Position numbers and translations under genes: made by a program
Notes under the pieces: model-generated
What the model was told of the DNA's origin: nothing
Seen by the model: the letters and a program-made list of their open reading frames with translations, nothing else
The model's database searches: none
Assembly: GCF_024343735.1 (NCBI RefSeq)
Contig: NZ_RJUE01000054.1
Coordinates: 62,001 to 126,000, forward strand
Length of the DNA stretch: 64,000 nucleotides
From: Lacihabitans sp. CCS-44
GTDB lineage: Bacteria > Bacteroidota > Bacteroidia > Cytophagales > Spirosomataceae
Direction of reading: 5' to 3'
In this document: piece by piece, positions 9,219-17,838 of the stretch
Position numbering within the stretch: the stretch's first letter is position 1
How the letters are laid out: each line of letters begins with the position of its first letter

Positions 9219-10334
9219 ATCATGCGTTTGTTTGTAAAAAGTGCCATCAATTTCCCTTTCTTTTGGGTTTTCTAGATAGAAAATAATCGTGTCTTTTATC
9301 GCACTGATATCATAGGGGTCTATGATGCTCCCAAGTTTATACTTTTCGACTTGTTCAGCCATTACGCCGTTGTTGGATACTATGCAGGGCTTGTTGTGGT
9401 TTGCGGCTTGGCCAACAATGCCACTTGAACCAAAGAAGTTGATGTTCATTCTGAGAATTATATCTGACTGCTCAAAAGTAGACTCCATTTCTTCGTCGCT
9501 CACAAATTCGTCTTTAATAATAGTTTGATATTTTGAATTCTGAGGAATTAAACTCTTGATTTTCTCCAGATAGCCGCCTTTGAACTTTCCGATGATGACC
9601 AAAGTGATTTTTTGTGCTTTTATATCATCTAAACTATTCAGGGCTGCTATTATGTTTTCATTGTTTTTGCGTTCGTCCATGTTGCCAAACTGAAGCAAAA
9701 TCAAATTCTCCTTCGGGATTTTATATCTATCTCGAAGGTTGAAATTTTCAAGCAATTTGTATTCAAAATAGGGGTCAGGGAGGTAGAAGTATCGCCGACT
9801 ATCTAACCAATTCGGCATGGCTTCGTCATTTAGAATAAATACTTTTTTTAAGTTTTTATTCACCAAAGCCCATTTGATGGTCAATTTTTTCTGTAAAATG
9901 GTTCTCCAAAATATGATTTGATTCCTTAATCCTGGGCCTTCTTTTTGCATTCTTGCGTACGGTCTAAACCAAATACCCGCAATACTGTAAGTCGTTTTTG
10001 TCTTGCCTATTTCAACCTGATAAGGGTCGAGTTCCATCAAAACCAGGTGGTTGATTTTGTTATTGACGCATTCGTGGTGTATGATTTTCCATTCTTCAGC
10101 AGACTTTTGGAAATAGTGCTTTTGTGATGTAATGACAAGCTGCTGTTCCTCAGTAGTGGTGAGAATTTTAATGTTTGTTTTGATCGTTTCAAGTTTAAAT
10201 TCTGTTGAAAAATTCACTAAAATAAAGTACTCATTTTCAGTGCTTAAACCTTCAATGTATTTCAATAAATTGATGACATAGCCAAATTTATGCCCATCCA
10301 GTTTTATGTTTAAATCCGTAATTAAAATCCTCAT
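9180..10334 (-). CDS. glycosyltransferase, GT1/GT4-like
   Basis: 384 residues with a two-Rossmann layout. The N-terminus MRILITDLNIKLDGHKFGYV resembles GT4 acceptor domains. The C-terminal half contains LQFGNMDERKNNENII, a beta-strand VIIGKFKGG, and the donor-site region FGSSGIVGQAANHNKPCIVS followed by GVMAEQVEKYKLG, as in glycogen-phosphorylase-fold transferases. It probably adds a sugar during cell-surface glycan synthesis. The acidic residue usual in the EX7E donor motif is not obvious, so subfamily is uncertain. Its ATG overlaps the stop of the upstream MFS gene by four bases, indicating translational coupling. The C-terminus overlaps the 3' end of the AlgJ-like gene on the other strand. 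Confidence 0.8.
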   Translation of the reverse strand: MRILITDLNIKLDGHKFGYVINLLKYIEGLSTENEYFILVNFSTEFKLETIKTNIKILTTTEEQQLVITSQKHYFQKSAEEWKIIHHECVNNKINHLVLMELDPYQVEIGKTKTTYSIAGIWFRPYARMQKEGPGLRNQIIFWRTILQKKLTIKWALVNKNLKKVFILNDEAMPNWLDSRRYFYLPDPYFEYKLLENFNLRDRYKIPKENLILLQFGNMDERKNNENIIAALNSLDDIKAQKITLVIIGKFKGGYLEKIKSLIPQNSKYQTIIKDEFVSDEEMESTFEQSDIILRMNINFFGSSGIVGQAANHNKPCIVSNNGVMAEQVEKYKLGSIIDPYDISAIKDTIIFYLENPKEREIDGTFYKQTHDLEAFGSILLRIQ

Positions 10335-11638
10335 TTATCGTGATAAACTGTTTTGGATGGTACACGCATCAAAAGTAAAAATCCTATAAAAAAAGCCACC
10401 ATCAAGAATAAAATAGAGGTTCTCATGCTGCCGGTTACGGCATTGAGATATCCAAAAATAAAGGTTCCGGTGGTAATAGATGCCTTTTCTAAAATATCAA
10501 AAAGCGAAAAGTACGAGGCTGTGTGTTTGATGTCTTCGGGTATCAACTTGGCGAAGGTAGAACGAGAAAGTGACTGGATGCCGCCCATTACTAAACCCAC
10601 CATTCCTGCTATGACATAAAACTGTGTGGCAGTTGTAGTAAAATAGGCTCCTAGCGGCACCAAAAACCAAATGAAAACTTGAATTCTAAGGGCAACCGAA
10701 TTGCCAAATTTCCGAGACAAGTATGATGCCAAGTAACTACCAGGAATGGCCACCAACTGTATAACTAAAAGCGTGGCTATCAGTCCATCTCGTGGAATTT
10801 TGAGTTCGTCTTCAGCAAATAAAGTGGCTACGTAAATCACCGTCATTACACCAAGATAGTATGTAAAATAGGCGGTAAGGAATTTGGTTAAAATTTTGTT
10901 TTGTCTGACTTCTATAATTACTGATCGAAGTTCTTTAATTCCTTTTTTTACCCAACTAAGTTCAAATTTTTTGCTATTGTCCTTGGGTAAAAAGTAGAAA
11001 GGAATTTGTGCAAATCCAAACCACCAAATACCCACTGTTAAGAAGGCAATTCTTGAAGTTAATCCTGATTTAGAATCAGCCTCTGATAGTCCAAAAAGTT
11101 CTGGTTTAAGAATCATTAAAAGATTGAAAACTAGCAGTATAACACTGCCAATATAACCAAAAACGAAGCCTTTGGCACTTAATTTGTCAAAATTATCCTC
11201 GGTAGCAATTTGCGGTATATAAGAGTTATAGAACACGATACTTCCACCCCAACCAACTATAGAAAGCCCAAAAGCTATCATTACGCTGTTGAGGCTTTCT
11301 TTCGTGAAAAAGTAAAAATAGGCACACGAAGCAGCTCCTAAATAGCAAAAGAACTTCATAAACATTTTTCTTCTGCCAGAATAATCCGCTATAGAAGTAA
11401 GAATGGGCGAAAGAAAGACCAATGTTAACGCTGCTGCCGAAATTGTAAAGCTATATAATGAGTTGTTATTGACTTCGAATCCGAAAAAAAAGACCTTGTC
11501 ACTGCCATTAATTCCGACTGCTGTTGCATGGTAATATATCGGAAAAATGACAGTAGTAATGACCAGATTATGCACTGAATTTGCCCAATCATACATTGAC
11601 CATGCGTTCCAGATTTTTTTGTTGTTTATAAAATTCAT
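10331..11638 (-). CDS. MFS transporter, UMF1 (Atg22-like) family
   Basis: 435 residues with about twelve hydrophobic segments. The N-terminal WNAWSMYDWANSVHN around residues 10-24 is the signature of the UMF1/Atg22-type MFS subfamily, together with the cytoplasmic loop SIADYSGRRKMFMKF after the second helix. The large central cytoplasmic loop near residues 225-250 and a second six-helix bundle follow. Substrates of bacterial members are unknown; the yeast relative exports amino acids from the vacuole. It is translationally coupled to the glycosyltransferase downstream. The region 11639-11705 upstream holds no recognisable site. Confidence 0.9.
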   Translation of the reverse strand: MNFINNKKIWNAWSMYDWANSVHNLVITTVIFPIYYHATAVGINGSDKVFFFGFEVNNNSLYSFTISAAALTLVFLSPILTSIADYSGRRKMFMKFFCYLGAASCAYFYFFTKESLNSVMIAFGLSIVGWGGSIVFYNSYIPQIATEDNFDKLSAKGFVFGYIGSVILLVFNLLMILKPELFGLSEADSKSGLTSRIAFLTVGIWWFGFAQIPFYFLPKDNSKKFELSWVKKGIKELRSVIIEVRQNKILTKFLTAYFTYYLGVMTVIYVATLFAEDELKIPRDGLIATLLVIQLVAIPGSYLASYLSRKFGNSVALRIQVFIWFLVPLGAYFTTTATQFYVIAGMVGLVMGGIQSLSRSTFAKLIPEDIKHTASYFSLFDILEKASITTGTFIFGYLNAVTGSMRTSILFLMVAFFIGFLLLMRVPSKTVYHDK

Positions 11639-11705
11639 GTATAGGGTTTAAATATTAGGCAATATAAAAAAAGCTTTGTCACAAAATTAAGAATAAAAAT
11701 CAATT

Positions 11706-12578
11706 TTAAGTTTTTCTGAAATCGCTCGGCGAAACTCCTACATTTTTCTTGAACAATCTTGTGAAATACGCTGGATCATTAAAATTCAGGAAATAGCTTA
11801 TTTCAGAGATGGAGTAGGATGTGTTTAAGAGGTATTTTTTAGCTTCTATAATTAATTGCTCGTGAATTATTTGAATGGGTGATTTGTCTAAAACGCTCCT
11901 GCAGACTCGGTTCAGGTGCATGGTGGTGATTCCTATTTCTTTTGCATACTGACTAATCGTTTTGGTTTCTGAAAAACCTTGTTTTATGCTTTTCTGAAAA
12001 ATTTGAAAGTACTTTAAAGTTTTGTTGTCAGTTACTTTAACGGCTTTTTTTTGTATTTGATTTAACCTGAAAATAGCTAAGAATATTGTTTGAAACAAAG
12101 AGTTGATGAAGATACGTTTTTCAGCATTCTCTTCGTTTAATTCCTTAATTATCATTTTTTTAAGTGTATTTATTTGTTCAAAAAGTGCATTGTTTTTTTC
12201 AAAGTTAAAACATTGTAAATGACTTAATTCAAAGACGATTTTCTGGTTTTGCTTAAAGTTGTTTTCAATAAAAAAATCAGCAAAAGTAATTACTTCTCCT
12301 TTTATATTATCTTGAAATGTGAAACCATGGAGCGTATTTGTAGGAATAAAAATGATATTTGGGCCTGAAACTATAGTCTCTTTTTTCTCCGAAATTAGAA
12401 TTCCAGATCCCTCCTCAATAACAAAAAGCTGAGCCAAGTCGGTATGCAAATGTTCGTTAATTTCCCAATTATACATTTTACTTCTCGACTCTAAGGGCTC
12501 TGCGTGGATGAATTCAAGAATGGGCTTATAATGGTTGTCGCCATAAAGTCCGTTGAATATTACGAGCTTTGCTTTCAT
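11706..12578 (-). CDS. AraC family regulator, probable pca/pob operon activator
   Basis: 290 residues. A cupin-like sensor domain (LHTDLAQLFVIEEGSG, then FIPTNTLHGFTF) occupies the N-terminal half, and a C-terminal double helix-turn-helix runs from about residue 190 (ISQYAKEIGITTMHLNRVCR) to the AraC tail YFTRLFKKNVGVSPSDFRK. It is divergent from pcaH across 236 bp, so it is the natural candidate for sensing protocatechuate or 4-hydroxybenzoate. It is clearly paralogous to the AraC protein at 40279-41190: both share the GLYG N-terminus, the LHGF-x-F cupin motif and the HLNRVC recognition helix. The effector assignment is inferred from position only. Confidence 0.9.
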   Translation of the reverse strand: MKAKLVIFNGLYGDNHYKPILEFIHAEPLESRSKMYNWEINEHLHTDLAQLFVIEEGSGILISEKKETIVSGPNIIFIPTNTLHGFTFQDNIKGEVITFADFFIENNFKQNQKIVFELSHLQCFNFEKNNALFEQINTLKKMIIKELNEENAEKRIFINSLFQTIFLAIFRLNQIQKKAVKVTDNKTLKYFQIFQKSIKQGFSETKTISQYAKEIGITTMHLNRVCRSVLDKSPIQIIHEQLIIEAKKYLLNTSYSISEISYFLNFNDPAYFTRLFKKNVGVSPSDFRKT

Positions 12579-12776
12579 GTTATAAATGTGCTTTTGTTAA
12601 TTTCATTTTTTTGATGCTTTTTGAAGCTATAAAGTATTGTTTATCAATAGTTATTCTGTTATTTTGGTTTGAATTTAATTTTGTTTACTTAATTTGTATA
12701 TTTTTACAGCTAAAATTATGTTATAAAAGTACAAATTATATTTTAATTAGTCCAAGAATAAATTATACTTTCAATA

Positions 12777-12784
12777 TACATTTG
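12777..12784 (+). promoter_or_regulatory. putative -7 element for the pca operon
   Basis: TACATTTG fits the Bacteroidota -7 consensus TAnnTTTG and lies 30 bp before the pcaH ATG. No TTTG -33 element is found 19-21 bp upstream. An ATACATTTGTG core identical to this one precedes the ABM gene (42772-42782). The missing -33 box suggests dependence on an activator such as the divergent AraC protein. The rest of the 236-bp intergenic region is AT-rich without other recognisable sites. Confidence 0.45.
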
Positions 12785-12814
12785 TGTCATCGTTCAATTT
12801 TAAATTCAAAATTT

Positions 12815-13522
12815 ATGAGTCAATTGATATATAATCCTTTTGACATGGAGGTGCATCCTCCTAGATTATCGCCAGACTATAAGTCAACTATTCTTCGGGC
12901 ACCAACTAAGCCTTTGGTGTTGTTGAAACAATCATTGGCCGAACTTTCGGGGCCAGTTTTCGGAGACTTTAATTTGGGTGAATTTGATCATGATTTAACA
13001 AAGAATTCAATAAAAAATGGGGAGCCATTAGGCGAGCGAATTGTCGTTCATGGAACAGTTTTTAATGAAAACGGGCAGCCTATTCCACATACATTGATAG
13101 AGATTTGGCAAGCCAATTCATGCGGGAGATATGTTCATAAAGTAGATCAGCATGATGCTCCTCTTGATCCTAATTTTTTAGGTGCTGGTCGTTGTATGAC
13201 AGATGAGAACGGCAATTATAAGTTCTATACCATCAAGCCCGGAGCATATCCTTGGGGAAACCATTACAATGCCTGGAGACCAAATCACATACATTTTTCG
13301 TTGTTTGGTGCCAATATTACTAACAGATTGGTGACACAAATGTATTTTCCTGGCGATCCACTTTTGCAGCATGATCCGATCTTTCTGGCTGTTCCTCCAA
13401 AAGGAAGAGATTTGTTGATTTCAAGGTTTGACCTTGAAGCTACCGAGCCTGATTTTGCATTGGGATATCGTTTTGATTTTGTTTTGAGAGGACATAATGC
13501 TACACCATTTGAAAAAATATAA
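12815..13522 (+). CDS. pcaH: protocatechuate 3,4-dioxygenase beta subunit
   Basis: 235 residues from the ATG at 12815. The frame is open upstream to 12569, but that extension is low-complexity intergenic sequence. With PcaG it cleaves protocatechuate between the hydroxyls to 3-carboxy-cis,cis-muconate. All four non-haem Fe(III) ligands expected of the beta subunit are visible: Tyr106 in CGRYVHK, Tyr145 in GAYPW, and His158 and His160 in RPNHIHFS. The C-terminal YRFDFVLRG is also typical. pcaG follows after two bases, so the subunits are co-translated. It is the first gene of an eight-gene operon ending with pcaF. Confidence 0.97.
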   Translation: MSQLIYNPFDMEVHPPRLSPDYKSTILRAPTKPLVLLKQSLAELSGPVFGDFNLGEFDHDLTKNSIKNGEPLGERIVVHGTVFNENGQPIPHTLIEIWQANSCGRYVHKVDQHDAPLDPNFLGAGRCMTDENGNYKFYTIKPGAYPWGNHYNAWRPNHIHFSLFGANITNRLVTQMYFPGDPLLQHDPIFLAVPPKGRDLLISRFDLEATEPDFALGYRFDFVLRGHNATPFEKI

Positions 13523-13524
13523 TT

Positions 13525-14049
13525 ATGAGCAATAACATGTATAAACAAACGCCATCTCAGACAGTCGGACCTTATTTTGCCTATGGCCTTACTTCAGAGC
13601 AATATTTATATGATTTTAAGAGCTTGGCAAACAATGAGTTGGTTTCGATAGATGATGACTCGATTACTATTCGAGGAAGAGTTTTTGATGGAGAAGGAAA
13701 TGTGATTCCGGATGCGATGTTGGAGATTTGGGACAATCAAAATAACCTATTTGGGAGATTCGGTACGGGTACTGAAAAAGATAAAGGCTTTGTTTTTAAA
13801 ACCAAAAAACCGCAATCTATTGCTGGAAATGCCCCCTGTTTGTCTGTGATTTTATTTATGCGTGGCCAATTGATCCATTCATATACAAGAATTTATTTTT
13901 CTGATGAAGTTACAAATGCAACAGATGAAGTTCTAAATCAAATAGACAATGATAGAAGAAGAACTTTGATAGCTCAGAAAAAGGATAATTACTATTTATT
14001 CGATATCCACATGCAGGGCGACAGCGAAACAGTTTTCTTTGACATTTGA
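13525..14049 (+). CDS. pcaG: protocatechuate 3,4-dioxygenase alpha subunit
   Basis: 174 residues, slightly shorter than the usual roughly 200. It starts with MSNNMYKQTPSQTVGPYFAY, where the TPSQTVGPYF block is the signature of alpha subunits that shape the active site. The beta-sandwich core (ITIRGRVFDGEGNVIPDAML, LEIWDNQNN) matches PcaH. As expected for alpha subunits, the iron-binding tyrosines and HxH pair are absent. It lies 2 bp after pcaH and 4 bp before pcaB. The trimming is in the loop regions of the second half; the core strands are kept, so it should still be functional. Confidence 0.95.
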   Translation: MSNNMYKQTPSQTVGPYFAYGLTSEQYLYDFKSLANNELVSIDDDSITIRGRVFDGEGNVIPDAMLEIWDNQNNLFGRFGTGTEKDKGFVFKTKKPQSIAGNAPCLSVILFMRGQLIHSYTRIYFSDEVTNATDEVLNQIDNDRRRTLIAQKKDNYYLFDIHMQGDSETVFFDI

Positions 14050-14053
14050 AATT

Positions 14054-15364
14054 ATGAGTTTATACAGCCAACTTTTTTATTCTTCTGAGGTAAATGAGCT
14101 TTTTTCAGACGAAAATACTATAGCTGCAATGCTGGTTGCGGAGTCGTCTTTGGCTCAAGCACAGGCAGAAATTGGCATTATTTCAAAAGAATCTGCCAAT
14201 GTTATTTCTAATTGCTGCAGCATTGATTTTGTCGATATTGATAAACTTAAAAAGGAGGTTAAACTTGGTGGTAATGCAGCCATTCCATTGGTGCAGCAAC
14301 TTACAAAGGTTGTAAAAAATCAAGACTTTGAGGCCTCGAAGTATGTCCATTTTGGTGCTACCAGTCAAGATATTGTGGATACGGGTTCTATACTCCAAAT
14401 AGCTCAGTATTTGAATTGGCTAGAGAATAAACTTACCGTTTTGAAGATTGAGTTGATGAAAATCACTGAAAAGTACAAGAGGACAGTGATGGTAGGCCGG
14501 ACGCTTTTGCAGCAAGCTCGCCCAATCACATTCGGTCTCAAAACTAGTGCTTGGTTAGAAGGCCTTTGTAGATCAATTGAAAGAATCGATGAAATGAAAA
14601 AAAGGCTTCTGGTGGTTCAGCTTTCTGGAGCTGTTGGAAGTCAAAATAAGAATATTTCTAATGAGGTCGTAAATTTATTTGCCCAAATTTTAGGCTTAAA
14701 TCCTTCATTTTCTTGGCAATCTCAAAGAGATAATATCAATGAATTGGCAGGTAAGCTGGGCATTTTGACAGGCTCATTGGGCAAAATAGCCAAAGACGTT
14801 TCATTGCTGATGCAAACTGAATTGGGAGAGGTTTTTGAGGGAGCGGCCGAGGGAAAAGGTGGCTCGAGTACCATGCCGCACAAAAGGAATCCTGTTACAT
14901 GTGCGGCTATTTTGGCCAACGCCACAAGAGTTCCTCATTTGGTTGGAAGCATGCTCTCATCAATGCTTCAGGAACAAGAGCGTTCGGCAGGTAATTGGCA
15001 TGCCGAATGGGAGGTTTTGACCGAAATTATGCTTTTGACTGCTGGAAGTTTAGAAAAAACTACGGAGTTGATTGGAGGATTGGAAGTTGACGAAAAGAGA
15101 ATGTTGGCCAATATTGAAATTACACAAGGTTTAATTTTTGCTGAAAATGTGTCGTTGGCCTTGGCTTCAAAAATTGGAAAAATTCAGGCTCACGAACTGG
15201 TTGAAAAGGCCTGCAAAGCGGCAGTTTCAAAAAACAGACATTTGAAAGAAATTTTGATTGAAAACAGTACAGAAATAGAGAGTTTGGATGAACTATTTAA
15301 TCCTGAAAATTCTATTGGAAATAGTGTAGAAATTGTGGATGCGATATTAAAAAAGTATGAATAA
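14054..15364 (+). CDS. pcaB: 3-carboxy-cis,cis-muconate cycloisomerase
   Basis: 436 residues from the ATG at 14054; an in-frame TTG at 14039 inside pcaG is unlikely. A member of the fumarase/aspartase superfamily, it closes 3-carboxymuconate to gamma-carboxymuconolactone. Two conserved superfamily blocks are present: HFGATSQDIVDTG from residue 99 and the signature GGSSTMPHKRNP at 269-280, with the catalytic-loop Ser at 271 or 272. The C-terminal PcaB extension ends near residue 436. The stop overlaps the start of pcaL by 8 bp, so translation is coupled. Confidence 0.96.
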   Translation: MSLYSQLFYSSEVNELFSDENTIAAMLVAESSLAQAQAEIGIISKESANVISNCCSIDFVDIDKLKKEVKLGGNAAIPLVQQLTKVVKNQDFEASKYVHFGATSQDIVDTGSILQIAQYLNWLENKLTVLKIELMKITEKYKRTVMVGRTLLQQARPITFGLKTSAWLEGLCRSIERIDEMKKRLLVVQLSGAVGSQNKNISNEVVNLFAQILGLNPSFSWQSQRDNINELAGKLGILTGSLGKIAKDVSLLMQTELGEVFEGAAEGKGGSSTMPHKRNPVTCAAILANATRVPHLVGSMLSSMLQEQERSAGNWHAEWEVLTEIMLLTAGSLEKTTELIGGLEVDEKRMLANIEITQGLIFAENVSLALASKIGKIQAHELVEKACKAAVSKNRHLKEILIENSTEIESLDELFNPENSIGNSVEIVDAILKKYE

Positions 15365-16535
15365 TAATAATGTTTCAAAATCCCCTACTGGGGGTAAAGG
15401 GGCTTTCAAAATACAAGGAACACCAAATAGCCCAGTACTGATTTTCTCTAACTCACTGGGTTCAGAAATGATGATGTGGGATGAGCTGATTCCTTATTTG
15501 TTGCCCTATTTCAGGGTGTTGCAGTATGATACCCGAGGCCACGGAAGTAGTTTGGTTTTTCTACCCGAGCATAAAAAATCTATAGGACAACTTGGAGAAG
15601 ACGTAATCCAGCTTATGGATGAACTTGGTATCGAAAAAGCCTATTTCTGCGGTCTTTCTATGGGTGGTTTGATTGGGCAATATTTAGGAATACATCACCC
15701 GAATCGTTTCATAAAGATAGTTTTGAGTAACACCGGAGCAAAAATTGGTAATGATGAGCGTTGGAATAGCCGTATAGAGACCATCTCAAAAGACGGAATG
15801 CAGGCCATTGTCGATGATACAATGGAGCGTTGGTTTACTGAAGAATTTAGAAGGCAAAATCCTGAAAAAGTTGCTGAAACAAAAGCCATGTTTTTACGCA
15901 GTGATGTTCAAGGGTATTCAAACTGTTGTTGTGCCATTCGTGATGCTGATTTTAGAGAACAGTTACAAAAATTGAGTGTAGAGACCTTGGTAATTACAGG
16001 CGATGAAGATCCAGTTACAAATGTAGAACACGCTGAGTTTTTGGCGACTAATATTCTTAATGCTACTTTAAAAGTGCTTCATGCCCGACATTTAGCCGCT
16101 ACCGAACTACCGAAAGAGTATGCATCGGTGTTAATTGATTTTTTTGTTGGAAATAACACTTTTGATAGGGGAATGCATGTTAGAAGGAGTGTTTTGGGAG
16201 ACGCCCATGTAGATAAAGCCAATAGTAAAATCAATGATTTTAATGCTGATTTTCAGTCTTTTATCACAAACTATGCTTGGGGTGAAATCTGGACAAGGCC
16301 GGGTTTGTCCAAACACAATAAAAGCCTAATCACTCTGGCTATGCTGATAGCACTAAATCGCCCAGCTGAGTTTAAAATGCATGTAAAAGCTGCATTTAAT
16401 AACGGAGTTAGTGCGGATGAAATCAAAGAAGTGATCATGCAATCGGCTTTGTATTGTGGATTACCAGCCGCCAATGATGCCTTTCACTTGGCACTGGAAG
16501 TTTTTAGCCCCCTAACCCCCGATGGGGGAATTTAA
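15357..16535 (+). CDS. pcaL: fused 3-oxoadipate enol-lactonase / 4-carboxymuconolactone decarboxylase
   Basis: 392 residues combining two consecutive steps. Residues about 20-260 are an alpha/beta hydrolase (PcaD) with the nucleophile in CGLSMGG (Ser101), RGHGSS at 60-65 and a late catalytic His in HARHLAATE. Residues about 270-385 are a carboxymuconolactone decarboxylase domain (PcaC) with RPGLSKHNKSLITLAMLIAL and the ending YCGLPAANDAFHLA. The same fusion order is known as PcaL in actinobacteria. Both ends are built from a dispersed G/C-rich palindrome: residues 9-16 (SPTGGKGA) and the last residues PLTPDGGI. The enzyme domains lie between and look intact. It overlaps pcaB by 8 bp. Confidence 0.94.
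   Translation: MNNNNVSKSPTGGKGAFKIQGTPNSPVLIFSNSLGSEMMMWDELIPYLLPYFRVLQYDTRGHGSSLVFLPEHKKSIGQLGEDVIQLMDELGIEKAYFCGLSMGGLIGQYLGIHHPNRFIKIVLSNTGAKIGNDERWNSRIETISKDGMQAIVDDTMERWFTEEFRRQNPEKVAETKAMFLRSDVQGYSNCCCAIRDADFREQLQKLSVETLVITGDEDPVTNVEHAEFLATNILNATLKVLHARHLAATELPKEYASVLIDFFVGNNTFDRGMHVRRSVLGDAHVDKANSKINDFNADFQSFITNYAWGEIWTRPGLSKHNKSLITLAMLIALNRPAEFKMHVKAAFNNGVSADEIKEVIMQSALYCGLPAANDAFHLALEVFSPLTPDGGI
15382..15402 (+). repeat. G/C-rich palindromic repeat, copy 1 (inside pcaL)
   Basis: A 21-base element with a CCCC...GGGGG core and trailing GTAAAGGGG, encoding SPTGGKG near the PcaL N-terminus. It matches, with variation, two further copies at 16507-16528 (reverse orientation) and 16585-16606. 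It stands out sharply from the AT-rich surroundings. Confidence 0.8.
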
Positions 16536-16606
16536 TAACTAAAAAAGTATAAATCTAATTGTATGAAAGATAAAGAAAAAAAAGCCCCCATTGGGGGTTT
16601 GGGGGC
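16507..16606 (+). repeat. inverted pair of G/C-rich palindromes around the pobA start
   Basis: Copy 2 (16507-16528) encodes the C-terminus of PcaL and copy 3 (16585-16606) encodes residues 8-15 of PobA. They are inverted relative to each other. Read as RNA, the two 22-base arms can pair with one mismatch (T-T) and one G-U, enclosing a 56-base loop (16529-16584) that contains the pcaL stop and the pobA ATG at 16563. Each arm also has its own small CCCCC/GGGGG palindrome. Confidence 0.85.
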
Positions 16607-17774
16607 AATAAAGACTAAAGTAGGAATTATCGGAGCTGGTCCAGCTGGTCTCACCTTGGCTTTAATGCTTCAAAAACAAGGAATTCAGAGCATTATAATT
16701 GAGAATCGCAGTCGTGAATATGTTGAAAACAGAGTGCGAGCAGGTTTATTGGAGCATAATACGGTTGAAGTCTTTGAAGAACTGGGTGTGGCGGACAGGT
16801 TGCACAAAGAAGGCTTAGTGCATCATGGATGTTATATTGCTTACAATGGAGTGATTCAACGAATTGATTTTCAAAAACATACCCAAAGAGAAGTGACTAT
16901 TTATGGTCAACAAGAAGTGGTAAAAGATCTGATTCAAGCCTGTATTGATAGAAATATTGAGATATTATTTGAGGCCGAGGCCACAGAAATTAACGATTTC
17001 ATGACTGGCGAACCGAGTATTTCATTTACTCATTTGGGTGAAAACAAAGTTTTGAATTGCGATTTTGTGGCAGGTACAGACGGATTTCATGGCTTAGGTA
17101 GAAAAACTCTACCTAAAGAAACGTACAATGAGTTCAAAATAGAGTACCCGTTTAGTTGGTTGGGGATTTTAGCACATTCAAAACCAAATTATGACGAACT
17201 GATTTATGCTTATCACAATGAAGGTTTTGCTTTGGCAAGCATGCGTTCAGAAAAAGTATGCAGGTTGTATTTGCAAGTTCCTAACGATGAGAAAATAGAG
17301 AATTGGACGGATGAAAAAATTTGGGCAGAACTCGAAAATAGATTAGGGATAGAGCTAGATAAAGGTGATATTTTTGAGAAAAGTATAACTCCTATGCGGA
17401 GTTTTATGATTGATAATCTGCAAGCTGGGCGATTATTTTTAGCAGGTGATGCTGGACATATCGTGCCTCCAACGGGTGCAAAAGGCTTAAATTTGGCAGT
17501 GGCGGATGTTCGAAATCTAGCAAAAGGTGTAACTGAATTTTATAAAAACGGAAGCGATGAATTGCTAAAAAGTTATTCTGAAAAATGTGTGGCGAGGGTT
17601 TGGAGGGTACAAGATTTCTCAAATTTCATGACTTATTTCTGCCATAAACAGGCCGAAAATGGAAGTTTTGAGCAGCTATTACAAAAATCAAAATTTGATT
17701 ACCTGAGGATTTCGGAAGCATATCAAAAAACGATTGCGGAAAACTATGTGGGTTTGCCTTTTGATGTTTTTTAG
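16563..17774 (+). CDS. pobA: 4-hydroxybenzoate 3-monooxygenase
   Basis: 403 residues. An FAD- and NADPH-dependent monooxygenase that hydroxylates 4-hydroxybenzoate to protocatechuate, feeding the rest of this operon. The dinucleotide fold is GIIGAGPAGL at 21-30. ENRVRAGLLEHNTVEVFEEL, TDGFHGLGRK and the FAD-binding LAGDAGHIVPPTGAKGLNLA are characteristic of PobA. Compared with usual PobA proteins, which begin almost directly at the GxGxxG strand, there is an extra N-terminal stretch of about 17 residues containing APIGGLGA, encoded by the G/C-rich repeat. There is no later ATG before the Rossmann strand, so the repeat is translated. A hairpin there could affect initiation. Confidence 0.96.
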   Translation: MKDKEKKAPIGGLGAIKTKVGIIGAGPAGLTLALMLQKQGIQSIIIENRSREYVENRVRAGLLEHNTVEVFEELGVADRLHKEGLVHHGCYIAYNGVIQRIDFQKHTQREVTIYGQQEVVKDLIQACIDRNIEILFEAEATEINDFMTGEPSISFTHLGENKVLNCDFVAGTDGFHGLGRKTLPKETYNEFKIEYPFSWLGILAHSKPNYDELIYAYHNEGFALASMRSEKVCRLYLQVPNDEKIENWTDEKIWAELENRLGIELDKGDIFEKSITPMRSFMIDNLQAGRLFLAGDAGHIVPPTGAKGLNLAVADVRNLAKGVTEFYKNGSDELLKSYSEKCVARVWRVQDFSNFMTYFCHKQAENGSFEQLLQKSKFDYLRISEAYQKTIAENYVGLPFDVF

Positions 17775-17838
17775 TGCCAAAATAGCAAAGGAAGAAGTAT
17801 GAACTATATATTTTTAAAGAATTGATTGGAAAAAGTTT

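Noticed and set aside
12569-12814. Upstream extension of the pcaH reading frame by 82 codons
   Set aside because: The extension is low-complexity AT-rich sequence overlapping the divergent AraC start; the ATG at 12815 gives the normal PcaH N-terminus.
15382-16606. CRISPR array
   Set aside because: Only three degenerate palindromic copies with unequal spacing inside coding sequence; no cas genes.
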